The position numbers were made by a program, and so were the translations under genes. A stretch of DNA of 64,000 nt, taken from Aequorivita vladivostokensis (lineage in GTDB: Bacteria; Bacteroidota; Bacteroidia; Flavobacteriales; Flavobacteriaceae). Positions 35,841 to 43,853 of the stretch are shown piece after piece. Every line of letters starts with the position of its first letter. The stretch's first letter is position 1. A model generated the notes under the pieces. The model was not told where the DNA came from. It saw only the letters and a list, made by a program, of their open reading frames with translations, and searched no databases. The stretch covers positions 227,731-291,730 of the forward strand of contig NZ_JSVU01000005.1 of the NCBI RefSeq assembly GCF_000952855.1, in the 5' to 3' direction.

Positions 35841-36374
35841 CTACTTCGCGGAGCCTTCACCTTTAAACTGTTGGGAATTGCTTTTAAATAGTACATTAAA
35901 GGTGGTCAAACTTCCATAACAACGGGTTATATACTGCTGAAGATCAATTTTGTCCTGCTCGGCCAATTCTTTACTGGCGTTTATCTTTTGTTCCATTACC
36001 CGCAGTCGATCTCTTAACATTACGATTTTATGAAAAAAAGTATCGATGGGTATTTCCTTTGAAGCCAAATTGGGATCGGCAGGTTTCAGTACCATACTGC
36101 CTCCCTTCCACTTATCGGCTATCGGCACGATCTCGCTAAAGCCATTCCATTTTTTTAGAATATCGCGAAGGCTTTTTTCCACTTCATAGAAACTTACCGT
36201 GTCCACCTCGTCTTCCGCGGCTTCAATAATTTCGAAATCGTCGCCGGTGGCTATGGTTTCAAGACCGTTTTCAATAAAAGTTACCCAGTACATTTTTGCC
36301 GTTACATTGGTTACCACTCCTTTTCCATATTCGGGGTGATCTATTCGAGAGCCTATTCCTAATATTTGTTTCAT
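35841..36374 (-). CDS. Conserved hypothetical protein with an N-terminal Tudor/KOW-like module
   Basis: The 177-residue protein has no signal peptide. Residues ~4-40 (LGIGSRIDHPEYGKGVVTNV, then YWVTFIENGLETI) resemble the small SH3-like Tudor/KOW domain at the end of PcrA/UvrD helicases, which contacts RNA polymerase or nucleic acids. The rest is helical, with a coiled-coil-like stretch at ~130-160 (MLRDRLRVMEQKINASKELA). Function unknown; a nucleic-acid or polymerase contact is inference from the N-terminal motif only. Confidence 0.7.
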   Translation of the reverse strand: MKQILGIGSRIDHPEYGKGVVTNVTAKMYWVTFIENGLETIATGDDFEIIEAAEDEVDTVSFYEVEKSLRDILKKWNGFSEIVPIADKWKGGSMVLKPADPNLASKEIPIDTFFHKIVMLRDRLRVMEQKINASKELAEQDKIDLQQYITRCYGSLTTFNVLFKSNSQQFKGEGSAK

Positions 36375-36452
36375 TTGTTTGTAATTTGTTATTCGTCTAA
36401 AAATATAAAATTAAGTGAGATATTAAATTTTCCCTACAAATTTACTACAATG

Positions 36453-36483
36453 AAAAAACCATCCGTCTTTCGAGGGATGGTTT
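36453..36483 (-). terminator. Intrinsic terminator of the 34-residue microprotein gene
   Basis: AAACCATCC and GGATGGTTT pair over 9 bp around a 10-nt loop. On the minus strand the stem runs into T residues. It lies 27 bp past the microprotein stop. Confidence 0.82.
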
Positions 36484-36509
36484 CTTTGGTTCCATTAACC
36501 AATCGCGGA

Positions 36510-36614
36510 CTACTTCTTCTTAGGAGCAGTTGGCGAAGCCTTTTTGTTATCCTGTTTTTTGGCTTGTGGGCCTTTTGCAGGTTGCGGCTTTTTGTTTTGC
36601 TGTTGTTGTGGCAT
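36510..36614 (-). CDS. 34-residue Lys/Gln/Pro-rich microprotein
   Basis: The frame runs from ATG 36614 to TAG at 36510-36512. It begins MPQQQQNKKPQPAKGPQAKK and ends ASPTAPKKK. It is highly basic (about ten Lys, no acidic residue except one Asp), lacks hydrophobic segments, and should be disordered. Evidence for a real gene: ATG start, an intrinsic terminator just downstream, a biased amphipathic composition unlike random frames, and lack of any better frame in the 328-bp gap. Function unknown; nucleic-acid or ribosome binding is plausible for such a composition. Confidence 0.6.
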   Translation of the reverse strand: MPQQQQNKKPQPAKGPQAKKQDNKKASPTAPKKK

Positions 36615-36702
36615 AACAATTACTATTTTTAATTAACCATATAAAGGTAAAAAGCGCCGCTGTTAAATTATTCTCTCGTTGGCTAAATTTTAACAGCCAA
36701 TT

Positions 36703-37023
36703 TTAAGCGAGATACTCGCGGCATTCGGCCGCGCATTTTTTGCAGGCCTCTGCGCAGTCCTGGCAATGTTTCGCCTCGTGCTTCGAGCATTCCTCGGCGC
36801 AGGCATCGCATATTCTTGCACAATATCTTACCAGGTCATCCACATCGTTAAACCCCGTTACCAATAGTTGGTTTAGTGTACTGCACACTTCTGCACAGGC
36901 CCTATCGGTCCTAATACAGGTTACCATCATTTTTACATTCTCTTCGTCAAGACAGGCATCTGCACAATAATTACAGTGATTGATGCAATTGCCTAAAGCG
37001 TGAATCAGTTTTTCGTTTTTCAT
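36703..37023 (-). CDS. Four-helix-bundle copper-binding protein (DUF326/Csp type)
   Basis: The 106-residue cytosolic protein contains 16 cysteines placed on helical repeats: CINHCNYCADAC, CIRTDRACAEVC, CARICDACAEEC and CQDCAEACKKCAAEC. This is the pattern of copper storage proteins (Csp), whose four helices line a tube that binds many Cu(I) ions through thiolates. No signal peptide is present, so it resembles the cytosolic Csp3-like group. It lies 84 bp downstream of the secreted HMA protein in the metal block. Confidence 0.88.
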   Translation of the reverse strand: MKNEKLIHALGNCINHCNYCADACLDEENVKMMVTCIRTDRACAEVCSTLNQLLVTGFNDVDDLVRYCARICDACAEECSKHEAKHCQDCAEACKKCAAECREYLA

Positions 37024-37107
37024 AATTTTTAGTTTTTTTGTGAAAAATCAAATTAAGAAATTACCGCCTCACGCTCTATTAAGAAAATTATAAAATCCTC
37101 CTAAAAA

Positions 37108-37473
37108 TTACTCGCCGCCCTGTTTGTGGTCGTCTATCACTTTTGGGTCGCGGTATTTGCAGCAAGGGTCTATTTTGTCATATACCTCATCCTTGGCCGG
37201 AATGTCTTGAGTGTCATGGCCGCTGTCGGCAATACTTTGTTGGATTTTCGTCAAATCGGTTTTCCCTTCGTTATAAATCAGGTCTAATTGATGGGTTTCC
37301 ACATTCCAAATTGCCGATTTTACGCCCTTGGCCTGAACGGAAGCCTTTTCAATGCGTTCTTTGCACATACCGCACACGCCATCTACTTCAATGGTGGCCT
37401 TTGCATTTTTGTTTTGGGCGAAGCCCGTGGCTCCCATAAATAATACACTGATAATTAAAATTGCTTTTTTCAT
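37108..37473 (-). CDS. Secreted heavy-metal-associated (HMA) domain protein
   Basis: The 121-residue protein has a signal peptide (MKKAILIISVLFMGATGFAQ) and an HMA ferredoxin-like domain with the metal site GVCGMCKERIEK, here CGMC. The C-terminal tail KIDPCCKYRDP adds a CC pair that may be a second metal site. Such proteins bind Cu(I) or similar ions in the periplasm, like MerP/CopZ. It is in the same orientation as the TonB receptor, from which it is separated by the repeat region at 37490-37630. Confidence 0.85.
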   Translation of the reverse strand: MKKAILIISVLFMGATGFAQNKNAKATIEVDGVCGMCKERIEKASVQAKGVKSAIWNVETHQLDLIYNEGKTDLTKIQQSIADSGHDTQDIPAKDEVYDKIDPCCKYRDPKVIDDHKQGGE

Positions 37474-37489
37474 GTTTAATTTATTATTG

Positions 37490-37560
37490 ATTATTATTCT
37501 CTATTATTATTCTCTATTATTATTCTCTATTATTATTCTCTATTATTATTCTCTATTATT
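37490..37560. repeat. 13-bp tandem repeat, five perfect copies plus a partial
   Basis: The unit ATTATTATTCTCT is repeated exactly at 37490, 37503, 37516, 37529 and 37542, then a partial ATTATT. It lies just upstream of the HMA gene start, in its probable promoter region. Confidence 0.95.
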
Positions 37561-37563
37561 AAT

Positions 37564-37630
37564 AACTCTTTGCGGTCTCTGCGACTCTGCGGTATTTTTT
37601 TCACCGCAAAGGCGCATAGACCGCGGAGTT
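37564..37630. repeat. Long imperfect inverted repeat downstream of the TonB receptor gene
   Basis: The left arm AACTCTTTGCGGTCTCTGCG and continuing pairs with a right arm ending in CCGCGGAGTT around a T7 spacer; arms are about 30 bp with few mismatches. It starts 2 bp past the receptor stop, so it may end transcription from the minus strand, but its length and the look of the sequence suggest a dispersed intergenic element. Confidence 0.75.
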
Positions 37631-37631
37631 T

Positions 37632-39866
37632 TTAGTTTAGCCTATATCGCAACCCCGCATAATATGAGCTTCCAAAAATGGGGCCGTAAACGTAGGTGGT
37701 GTCAAAAGTTGAGCCAAACGGAGTGTCGCTGCCCGTAATGGGATTGCTCTGGGTAACGTTTGTAATATTCTCGCCCCCTACGTAGATTTCAAAGTTAGTC
37801 GAAAAAACTTTTGTAACCTGCGCGTTCAAGGTAGATACCGAAGGCGAAAACTCAGAAAGCCCAATAGTATTCAAATAGCTTTCTGTGGATGGAAACCGCT
37901 GCTCGCCCAAATAGTTGAAGGTGGCGTCAAATTTCCAGTTTCCGCCTTTCGCCGTTTGGTGCGTCTGAAACGAAGCATTCGCAAAAAAACGATGGTTTGG
38001 CGTTAACGGATTTTCCTTCTTTCCGCTTATATACCTGGTTTCCACATCGTAATATTTATAGGCCAAGCGCACATCAAAATGGGTAAATGGATTGTAGTTG
38101 AACTCAATTTGATAGTTATTGGAATAACTTTCTCCTTCCAAATTATAAAAGTTTATTTTCGAAGGATTTTCCCAGTCCACCACAATTTGGTTTACAAAAT
38201 CGGTTCTGTAAAAATCGAAAGTAACATCGCCCCTTCTTCCAAAAAGATCGAAGCCCTGCATATAAGAAGCCCCGTAATTCCAAGCAATTTCAGGATCCAG
38301 CCCATAAATATCGCCGCCATTTCCCAATATATTCAAACTGCGCGAAGTAGCAAAAAGCTGTTGGTTTTCGGTGAAAATATTGGCACTGCGCTTGCCCCTT
38401 CCCGCAGAAATACGAAAAGCCGACTTCTCCCAGGGCGTGTAACGCAAATGAAAACGCGGCGTTATAAATGCGCCCAGCCTATTGTGAATATCGCCCCGAA
38501 TGCCGGCGGTAAAATTCAAATCGCCCAGATTGTCAAAATTGTATTCAAAGAAAGCTCCTACGGAATTTTCAATTCTGTTGAAATTTTCTGTCAAAACCAA
38601 TTCGTCGTAACCATCGTAGGTTGCGCTGACGCCCGTTTTAATCTTATGGCGGGAGTCGCTAATTATTGAATTGTACGTAAAATTGGCGTAGAAACTATTG
38701 TGGACGATGTTGTAATCGTTCAACCCAAAATAGGATTCCTGGTCGTGATGGCTATATGCCAGCTGTAACCCACCGGTGCGCCAAGGAATGTCAGGATTCA
38801 CAAAAACGAATTTTCCCGAAACATCAAAACGTTGGGTCTTTATCTCGCTTCCCCAGGCGCTGGTAGTGCCGCGGTCTTTTTCGGAGTCGAAAAATGTTTG
38901 GCCGGTCTGCTTCTCATCATTCAAAAACCGAACGTTGAAAAACCCAACATACCCGTTTTCAGTGTCGGTGTATTGCCAACGGTTCATCACGTTTACTTGC
39001 TGCATCAATGGCGCATCCAGGAAGGAATCGTCATTTTTGTCAAATTCCGTTTCGCGCAAGTTTCCGTGGATATATAAACCCGTGCTCCATCGCTCGGTGA
39101 CTTTTGTGTTGAGATGTGTATTCAACTCAAAACGGCCATTTCCAGCTCCGTAAGCGTTTACGAAAAGTCTATCGTCCGTGGTAGGTTTTTGCAATTCGGC
39201 GTTAATTTGTCCCGCTATACTTTCGTAGCCGTTAGTAACGCTGCCCGCACCTTTTGTTATCTGGATACTTTCCACCCAAGTTCCCGGAATAAAACTCAAC
39301 CCATACGCCTGTGAAGCCCCGCGAATGCTCGGCACGTTTTCGGTAGTTATCAAAATATACGGACTCGTAAGCCCGAGCATTTTAATCTGCCGCGTACCCG
39401 AAATGGCATCAGAAAAATTTACGTCAATCGAGGGATTGGTTTCAAAACTTTCCGCCAAATTACAGCAGGCAGCTTTTAAAAGCTCAGCGCTACTTACGTT
39501 CAAAACATTGGCAGATTGGATAAAGGAACGCGAACTGGCCTTTTGGCGGGCAATAACTGTAACCTCATCGAGATTGGCCGTTGAAGTTAAGGAATGGGTA
39601 ATCCTTTTATGAGCGTTTACTGAAATCGTATCAGTTTTGTAGCCCACATAACTGATGACCATTTTTTTGTATTCGGGCTTATACGCAATTTCGAAATTTC
39701 CGTCAAAATCGGTCACCGTTCCAATTTGCGTGTTTAGCCAGTAAACATTTGCCCCACTCAGCGGAACTTCTTTGTTGTTTACATTTTCAGTAATAGTTCC
39801 CGTCAATTTTTCCTGTGAAAAAACACAGAGTGGGAATAAAAGGGCTATAAATATGTAGTTTTTCAT
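37632..39866 (-). CDS. TonB-dependent receptor of the metal-handling block
   Basis: The 744-residue protein has a signal peptide (MKNYIFIALLFPLCVFSQ), a carboxypeptidase-regulatory-like domain (LTGTITENVNNKEVPLSGAN), a plug (LDEVTVIARQKASSRSFIQ, VESIQITKGAGSVTNGYESI) and a barrel that ends in YAGLRYRLN. A CC pair in ELLKAACCNLAESFETNPSI is notable in the plug. The placement among copper proteins suggests import or sensing of a metal complex across the outer membrane; the actual ligand is not known. Confidence 0.88.
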   Translation of the reverse strand: MKNYIFIALLFPLCVFSQEKLTGTITENVNNKEVPLSGANVYWLNTQIGTVTDFDGNFEIAYKPEYKKMVISYVGYKTDTISVNAHKRITHSLTSTANLDEVTVIARQKASSRSFIQSANVLNVSSAELLKAACCNLAESFETNPSIDVNFSDAISGTRQIKMLGLTSPYILITTENVPSIRGASQAYGLSFIPGTWVESIQITKGAGSVTNGYESIAGQINAELQKPTTDDRLFVNAYGAGNGRFELNTHLNTKVTERWSTGLYIHGNLRETEFDKNDDSFLDAPLMQQVNVMNRWQYTDTENGYVGFFNVRFLNDEKQTGQTFFDSEKDRGTTSAWGSEIKTQRFDVSGKFVFVNPDIPWRTGGLQLAYSHHDQESYFGLNDYNIVHNSFYANFTYNSIISDSRHKIKTGVSATYDGYDELVLTENFNRIENSVGAFFEYNFDNLGDLNFTAGIRGDIHNRLGAFITPRFHLRYTPWEKSAFRISAGRGKRSANIFTENQQLFATSRSLNILGNGGDIYGLDPEIAWNYGASYMQGFDLFGRRGDVTFDFYRTDFVNQIVVDWENPSKINFYNLEGESYSNNYQIEFNYNPFTHFDVRLAYKYYDVETRYISGKKENPLTPNHRFFANASFQTHQTAKGGNWKFDATFNYLGEQRFPSTESYLNTIGLSEFSPSVSTLNAQVTKVFSTNFEIYVGGENITNVTQSNPITGSDTPFGSTFDTTYVYGPIFGSSYYAGLRYRLN

Positions 39867-39891
39867 ATAATGTTATAAATTTTTATACTGT

Positions 39892-39969
39892 GACTTAAGA
39901 CGGTAGGACAGAAGACGTAGGACAAAATTTTATATTCGTCATACGTCATATGTCTTAAAGTCCTATGTC
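39892..39969. repeat. Inverted repeat of regularly spaced GAC/GTC triplets
   Basis: The left arm (39892-39923) carries GAC or GAC-like triplets about every 6-8 bases (GACTTAAGACGGTAGGACAG...). The right arm (39938-39969) is its imperfect reverse complement (GTCATACGTCATATGTCTTA...). Arms are 32 nt with a 14-nt loop. It lies between the copA stop and the receptor start. A related segment (AGACATAAGACGTGAGATAT) occurs at about 42500-42520. Confidence 0.8.
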
Positions 39970-39974
39970 AATTT

Positions 39975-42485
39975 TCAATCAATTTTTGCAGCGCGCAATC
40001 GCAATGCGTTTGTAATTACCGAAACCGAGCTGAAACTCATTGCCAGCGCGGCGATCATCGGCGATAATAATATTCCAAAAACCGGAAAGAGCACCCCTGC
40101 GGCAATAGGCACGCCGAGTACGTTATAAATTAAAGCGAAAAAGAGGTTTTGTTTAATGTTGCCCATCACCTTTTCACTTAGATGAAACGCTTTTACAATA
40201 CCGTGCAGATCGCCTTTCACCAAGGTTATTCCGGCACTTTCAATGGCCACATCGGTTCCGGTTCCCATCGCGATGCCCACATCGCTTTTTGCCAAGGCGG
40301 GCGCATCGTTTATCCCGTCGCCGGCCATTGCAACTATTTTGCCTTCGGCGTGCAGTTTTTCAACTATTTCCAGTTTGTCCTGCGGAAGCATTTCAGCTTG
40401 GAAATCGGCGAGATTTAATTCGGCGGCTACAGCTTTTGCGGTGTCGTGGTTATCGCCCGTAAGCATTATAACCTGAATTCCTTTTTTCTGAAGTTCGTTG
40501 ATTGCTTTTTTACTGGTTTCCTTTATTTTATCGGCAATCACAACGAAGCCAACCACTTTTCCATCAACGGAAAGCATTGGCACTGTTTTGCCTTTTTTCT
40601 GTTCTTCTGAAACTTGCTTTTGAAGTGCTTCGGAAATATCCGCGCCAGCTTCCTGCATCATTTTTTCGTTCCCGAGGGCAATCTTTTTGCCGTTGAGAGT
40701 TCCGGTCACCCCTTTTCCGGTAACCGAATTAAAATCGGTAGTTTTTAAAACTTCGGAATTCTTTTCCTTTCCGTATTTAACAGTAGCATCTGCCAGTGGA
40801 TGTTCGCTGTTTTGATTGAGCGAAACGATATATTGAAGCACTTCCTCTTCCGAAATATTTTCCGCAGCGCCAACTTTTTCAACAGACGGTTTTCCTTCGG
40901 TAATCGTTCCGGTTTTATCAATTATCAAAACGTCAATTTTATTTAGCGTTTCAAGCGCTTCGGCGTTTTTGATCAGTACGCCGCTTTGTGCGCCCTTTCC
41001 TACTCCAACCATAACGGACATTGGAGTTGCGAGCCCCAAGGCACACGGACAGGCAATTATCAAAACCGCAATCGCGTTTACCAAGGCATATACGTATCTT
41101 GGCTCGGGCCCAAATACCGCCCAAACGATAAAGGTGATTATTGAAACCAAAACCACAATCGGTACAAACCAGCCCGAAATTTTATCGGCCAGTTTTTGGA
41201 TAGGCGCGCGGCTTCGGCTTGCTTTGTTCACCATTTCAATGATTTGGGAAAGCAGAGTATCGCTTCCCACTTTTTCGGCTTTCATTACAAAAGTCTGTTG
41301 CCCATTGATGGTGCCCGAACTTACTTTATCCCCCTCGGCTTTTGAAACGGGCACGGGTTCGCCCGTAATCATCGACTCGTCAACGGAGCTTTCGCCTTCT
41401 AAAATACTTCCGTCCACGGGAATTTTTTCGCCCGGTTTTACGCGGAGTTTATCACCAACCTCAATTTTATCGATTGCAATGGTTTCCTCTTTTCCATCAA
41501 CGATTCGCACGGCTTTGTTTGGCGCCAGTTTCAATAATTCCTTTACTGCGGAATTGGTGCGGTTGTGTGCGCGCGCTTCCAAAACCTGGCCCATTAAAAC
41601 CAAGGTGAGAATTACCGTTGCCGCTTCAATATAAACGTGTACGGTGCCCGATTCGGTTTTAAATTGGTCTGGGAAGAAATCTGGAAATAGCATCCCGAAA
41701 ACACTGAAAAGCCAAGCCACCCCAGCGCCAATCCCGATGAGGGTAAACATATTGAGATTCCAGGTTTTGATGGAGCGATAGGCCCGTTCAAAAAACATCC
41801 AAGTGGCGTAAAAAACCACAGGAATTGAAAGGCCGAGTTGTATCCAATTCCAAGTGCTCATTGGCATCCAATCGTACAACGGATTGTTTGGAATCATTTC
41901 GGACATTGCTATTATAAAGATTGGAATTGTGAAAATTATCGCAATCCAAAACTTTTTCAACAACTTTTTATACGATTTGTTTTCGGCAGATTCGTCGGCC
42001 TCTTTTGGTACCAAATCCATTCCGCAGATGGGGCAGGAACCCGGTTCGTCGCGAATTACTTCGGGATGCATTGGGCAGGTGTATTCTGTAGCAGTATTGG
42101 CCGAAGTTTTTACTTCTTCCACCAAATCCATTCCGCAGACTGGGCAATCGCCGGGTTTGTCGTAGGTTTTTTCGCCTTCGCAATGCATCGGGCAATAAAA
42201 GGTTCCCGTACTTGGTTGCTTCGCTCTTTTTTCTTCTTTTTTCTTTTTGTGTTTTTGCGCGGCCTCGGCATCGTCGGGAAGGGAAATACTGTAACTTCCG
42301 CCGTCGTCTTCCAATGCTTTTTCAAAAACTTCCAATGGAATATGTTTTTCCATTTCAATTACCGCTTCGGCTTTTTCAAGGTTTACCGATGCTTTTGAAA
42401 CGCCTTCAATTTCACTTAAAGTTTGTTCCACATGGCTTCGGCAGCCGTTGCAGGTCATTCCGTGTATTTTATATGTGTGTGTCAT
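39975..42485 (-). CDS. copA: Copper-exporting P1B-type ATPase CopA with extra metal-binding domains
   Basis: The 836-residue ATPase has an N-terminal HMA domain ([13 protein letters not shown], Cys12/Cys15), then two short heavy-metal-binding modules at ~97-123 and ~135-162 (FYCPMHCEG...[10 protein letters not shown] and YTCPMHPEV...CPICGMDLV). The core has the TGE loop ([11 protein letters not shown]), CPC metal site ([12 protein letters not shown]), phosphorylation site [11 protein letters not shown] motif (SEHPLA) and hinge [12 protein letters not shown]7 YN and TM8 MSFSS residues fit Cu(I) selectivity. It exports copper from the cytosol. It lies 55 bp downstream of the 36-residue membrane peptide gene. 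Confidence 0.95.
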   Translation of the reverse strand: MTHTYKIHGMTCNGCRSHVEQTLSEIEGVSKASVNLEKAEAVIEMEKHIPLEVFEKALEDDGGSYSISLPDDAEAAQKHKKKKEEKRAKQPSTGTFYCPMHCEGEKTYDKPGDCPVCGMDLVEEVKTSANTATEYTCPMHPEVIRDEPGSCPICGMDLVPKEADESAENKSYKKLLKKFWIAIIFTIPIFIIAMSEMIPNNPLYDWMPMSTWNWIQLGLSIPVVFYATWMFFERAYRSIKTWNLNMFTLIGIGAGVAWLFSVFGMLFPDFFPDQFKTESGTVHVYIEAATVILTLVLMGQVLEARAHNRTNSAVKELLKLAPNKAVRIVDGKEETIAIDKIEVGDKLRVKPGEKIPVDGSILEGESSVDESMITGEPVPVSKAEGDKVSSGTINGQQTFVMKAEKVGSDTLLSQIIEMVNKASRSRAPIQKLADKISGWFVPIVVLVSIITFIVWAVFGPEPRYVYALVNAIAVLIIACPCALGLATPMSVMVGVGKGAQSGVLIKNAEALETLNKIDVLIIDKTGTITEGKPSVEKVGAAENISEEEVLQYIVSLNQNSEHPLADATVKYGKEKNSEVLKTTDFNSVTGKGVTGTLNGKKIALGNEKMMQEAGADISEALQKQVSEEQKKGKTVPMLSVDGKVVGFVVIADKIKETSKKAINELQKKGIQVIMLTGDNHDTAKAVAAELNLADFQAEMLPQDKLEIVEKLHAEGKIVAMAGDGINDAPALAKSDVGIAMGTGTDVAIESAGITLVKGDLHGIVKAFHLSEKVMGNIKQNLFFALIYNVLGVPIAAGVLFPVFGILLSPMIAALAMSFSSVSVITNALRLRAAKID

Positions 42486-42540
42486 TTTTTTTAGGTGTTA
42501 GACATAAGACGTGAGATATAGATCGTCTTGTTTCCTCTTT

Positions 42541-42651
42541 CTATATTAAAAATGTAATAATCAGCCCTCCCGCAAGCCATAGGTAGCAGAAAAATGCTGC
42601 GTATTTTAGAATGTTCTCAAGCAGTTTGCTCTTTGGCGCCATTTCAGCCAT
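42541..42651 (-). CDS. 36-residue single-span membrane peptide in the copper block
   Basis: The frame runs from ATG 42651 to TAG at 42541-42543. It begins MAEMAPKSKLLENILKYAAF and ends WLAGGLIITFLI. A short basic/polar head is followed by one hydrophobic helix (residues ~15-36) containing a Cys. The start is only 7 bp past the permease stop on the same strand, the usual spacing for an operon gene, and copA begins 55 bp downstream. The composition (Lys head, continuous hydrophobic helix) is unlike random sequence. I infer a small regulatory or assembly subunit of the permease or CopA; no family is recognised. Confidence 0.65.
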   Translation of the reverse strand: MAEMAPKSKLLENILKYAAFFCYLWLAGGLIITFLI

Positions 42652-42658
42652 TTTGTAT

Positions 42659-43765
42659 TCAACATCTTTCTTTCTGAAAAAAACCGAGATATATCAACCC
42701 GGCAGAAATAATCAAAAAAGCCAGGTTGAGATAAAAGGTATAATTGAATTTGAAATATTCGGTATCAGTGATTTTTACTTGGGAAGGGTCCGGCAGCGCA
42801 CCAAAAATATCGAATGCATAATGCAGCGCCAACGAGGCTCCAATCAGGGAAGTGAATAGTAGAAAAAGAATAAAAAGGCTCATTTTCCATCCGTAATATT
42901 TCGCATTAATCCGCAGAATTGGAAAAACTACCAAATCACTAAAAATAAAGGCCATTACACCAGCAAAACTGACGCCTTTTCCGAAGAGAAGCGCAGCCAG
43001 CGGAATATTTCCCATGGAGCCAATAAAGGTTAGAAAAGCTGCGACTGGCCCCACGACTACGTGTTCCAAAATTTCAAGAAAAGTAAAATCCGTATTTCCG
43101 TTACCACTGTTTATAAACAAGGTTTGAAAGAAGGAATCTGGCACAAAAACCGCCACAATTCCGGCAATGGTAAAGCCCACGGTTACGTCTTTCCAAACCA
43201 TCGCCCATTCCATTTTGTATTGTTTGGCCACTTTTGCCCAACCTTTTTCCGAAGCTATTTTCTTTTTCCAATCGGTGCTTTGCTTTTCATCTTCCCCTTC
43301 GTTCTCTTTCAAGTTTTTTCGGGCGTTTTCTATGAGCTTTTTTGGGTTTATTAGACGAATCAGCAACCAGCTTATAAGTATCAAAATAATTCCGCCCACG
43401 TATTCGCCAACCACAAATTGCCAGCCAAGAAATATGGAAATTATGATTCCCAACTCGATAACAAGATTGGTGGAAGCCAATAAAAACGCGATGGAGGAAA
43501 CAAAACTCGCTCCTTTTTTAAAGAGGGATTTGGCACTGGCCAAAGCGGCAAAGCTGCACGAACTGCTTATAAAACCGAAAAAAGTTCCCAACAATACACT
43601 TTTGTTTTCCTTTTCGCCCATGGTTTTTTGCATCCGTTTTTCGGTTACAAAAACCTGTATCATACTGCTGATGATATAGCCCAAAACGAACGCCCACAGT
43701 GCCATCCAGAAAAATCCGGCGGTGGTATAGGCGGCTTCGCCCCATTGTTTTAGAAAGTCTTGCAT
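42659..43765 (-). CDS. DUF318/ArsP-type permease, probable metal efflux transporter
   Basis: The 368-residue protein has two sets of transmembrane segments separated by a charged cytosolic linker at ~150-185 (KNLKENEGEDEKQSTDWKKK). The first half has FGFISSSCSFAALASAKSLF, with the conserved Cys of this permease family; the second has IGSMGNIPLAALLFGKGVSF. The family includes ArsP and the SO_0444-type Cu/Zn efflux proteins. Given CopA and other copper proteins next to it, metal efflux is likely. It is the first gene of the segment permease - 36-residue peptide - copA. Confidence 0.85.
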   Translation of the reverse strand: MQDFLKQWGEAAYTTAGFFWMALWAFVLGYIISSMIQVFVTEKRMQKTMGEKENKSVLLGTFFGFISSSCSFAALASAKSLFKKGASFVSSIAFLLASTNLVIELGIIISIFLGWQFVVGEYVGGIILILISWLLIRLINPKKLIENARKNLKENEGEDEKQSTDWKKKIASEKGWAKVAKQYKMEWAMVWKDVTVGFTIAGIVAVFVPDSFFQTLFINSGNGNTDFTFLEILEHVVVGPVAAFLTFIGSMGNIPLAALLFGKGVSFAGVMAFIFSDLVVFPILRINAKYYGWKMSLFILFLLFTSLIGASLALHYAFDIFGALPDPSQVKITDTEYFKFNYTFYLNLAFLIISAGLIYLGFFQKERC

Positions 43766-43853
43766 TTGGTAAAGATTTGATAGAATACAAATTAAGTACT
43801 CCGAAGGAATTTGGAGTTTTAATCATAAGATGCCCGTCTTTACGGGCATAAAA

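Noticed and set aside
36434..36619. Alternative 61-codon minus-strand frame over the microprotein
   Set aside because: It reads through the terminator hairpin and has less biased composition; the 34-residue frame ending before the hairpin is the better candidate.
37490..37560. Possible CRISPR-like repeat array
   Set aside because: The 13-bp units are directly adjacent with no spacers, too short, and no cas genes are present.
41838..42398. 186-codon open frame antisense to copA
   Set aside because: Trp/Phe/Cys-rich sequence produced by the opposite strand of the metal-binding region; no known domain.
43799..43850. Two small hairpins (ACTCC...GGAGT and TGCCCGT...ACGGGCA) between permease and HYC_CC_PP genes
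   Set aside because: They could end the HYC_CC_PP transcript, but neither has a T run in the right direction, so I did not list them as terminators.
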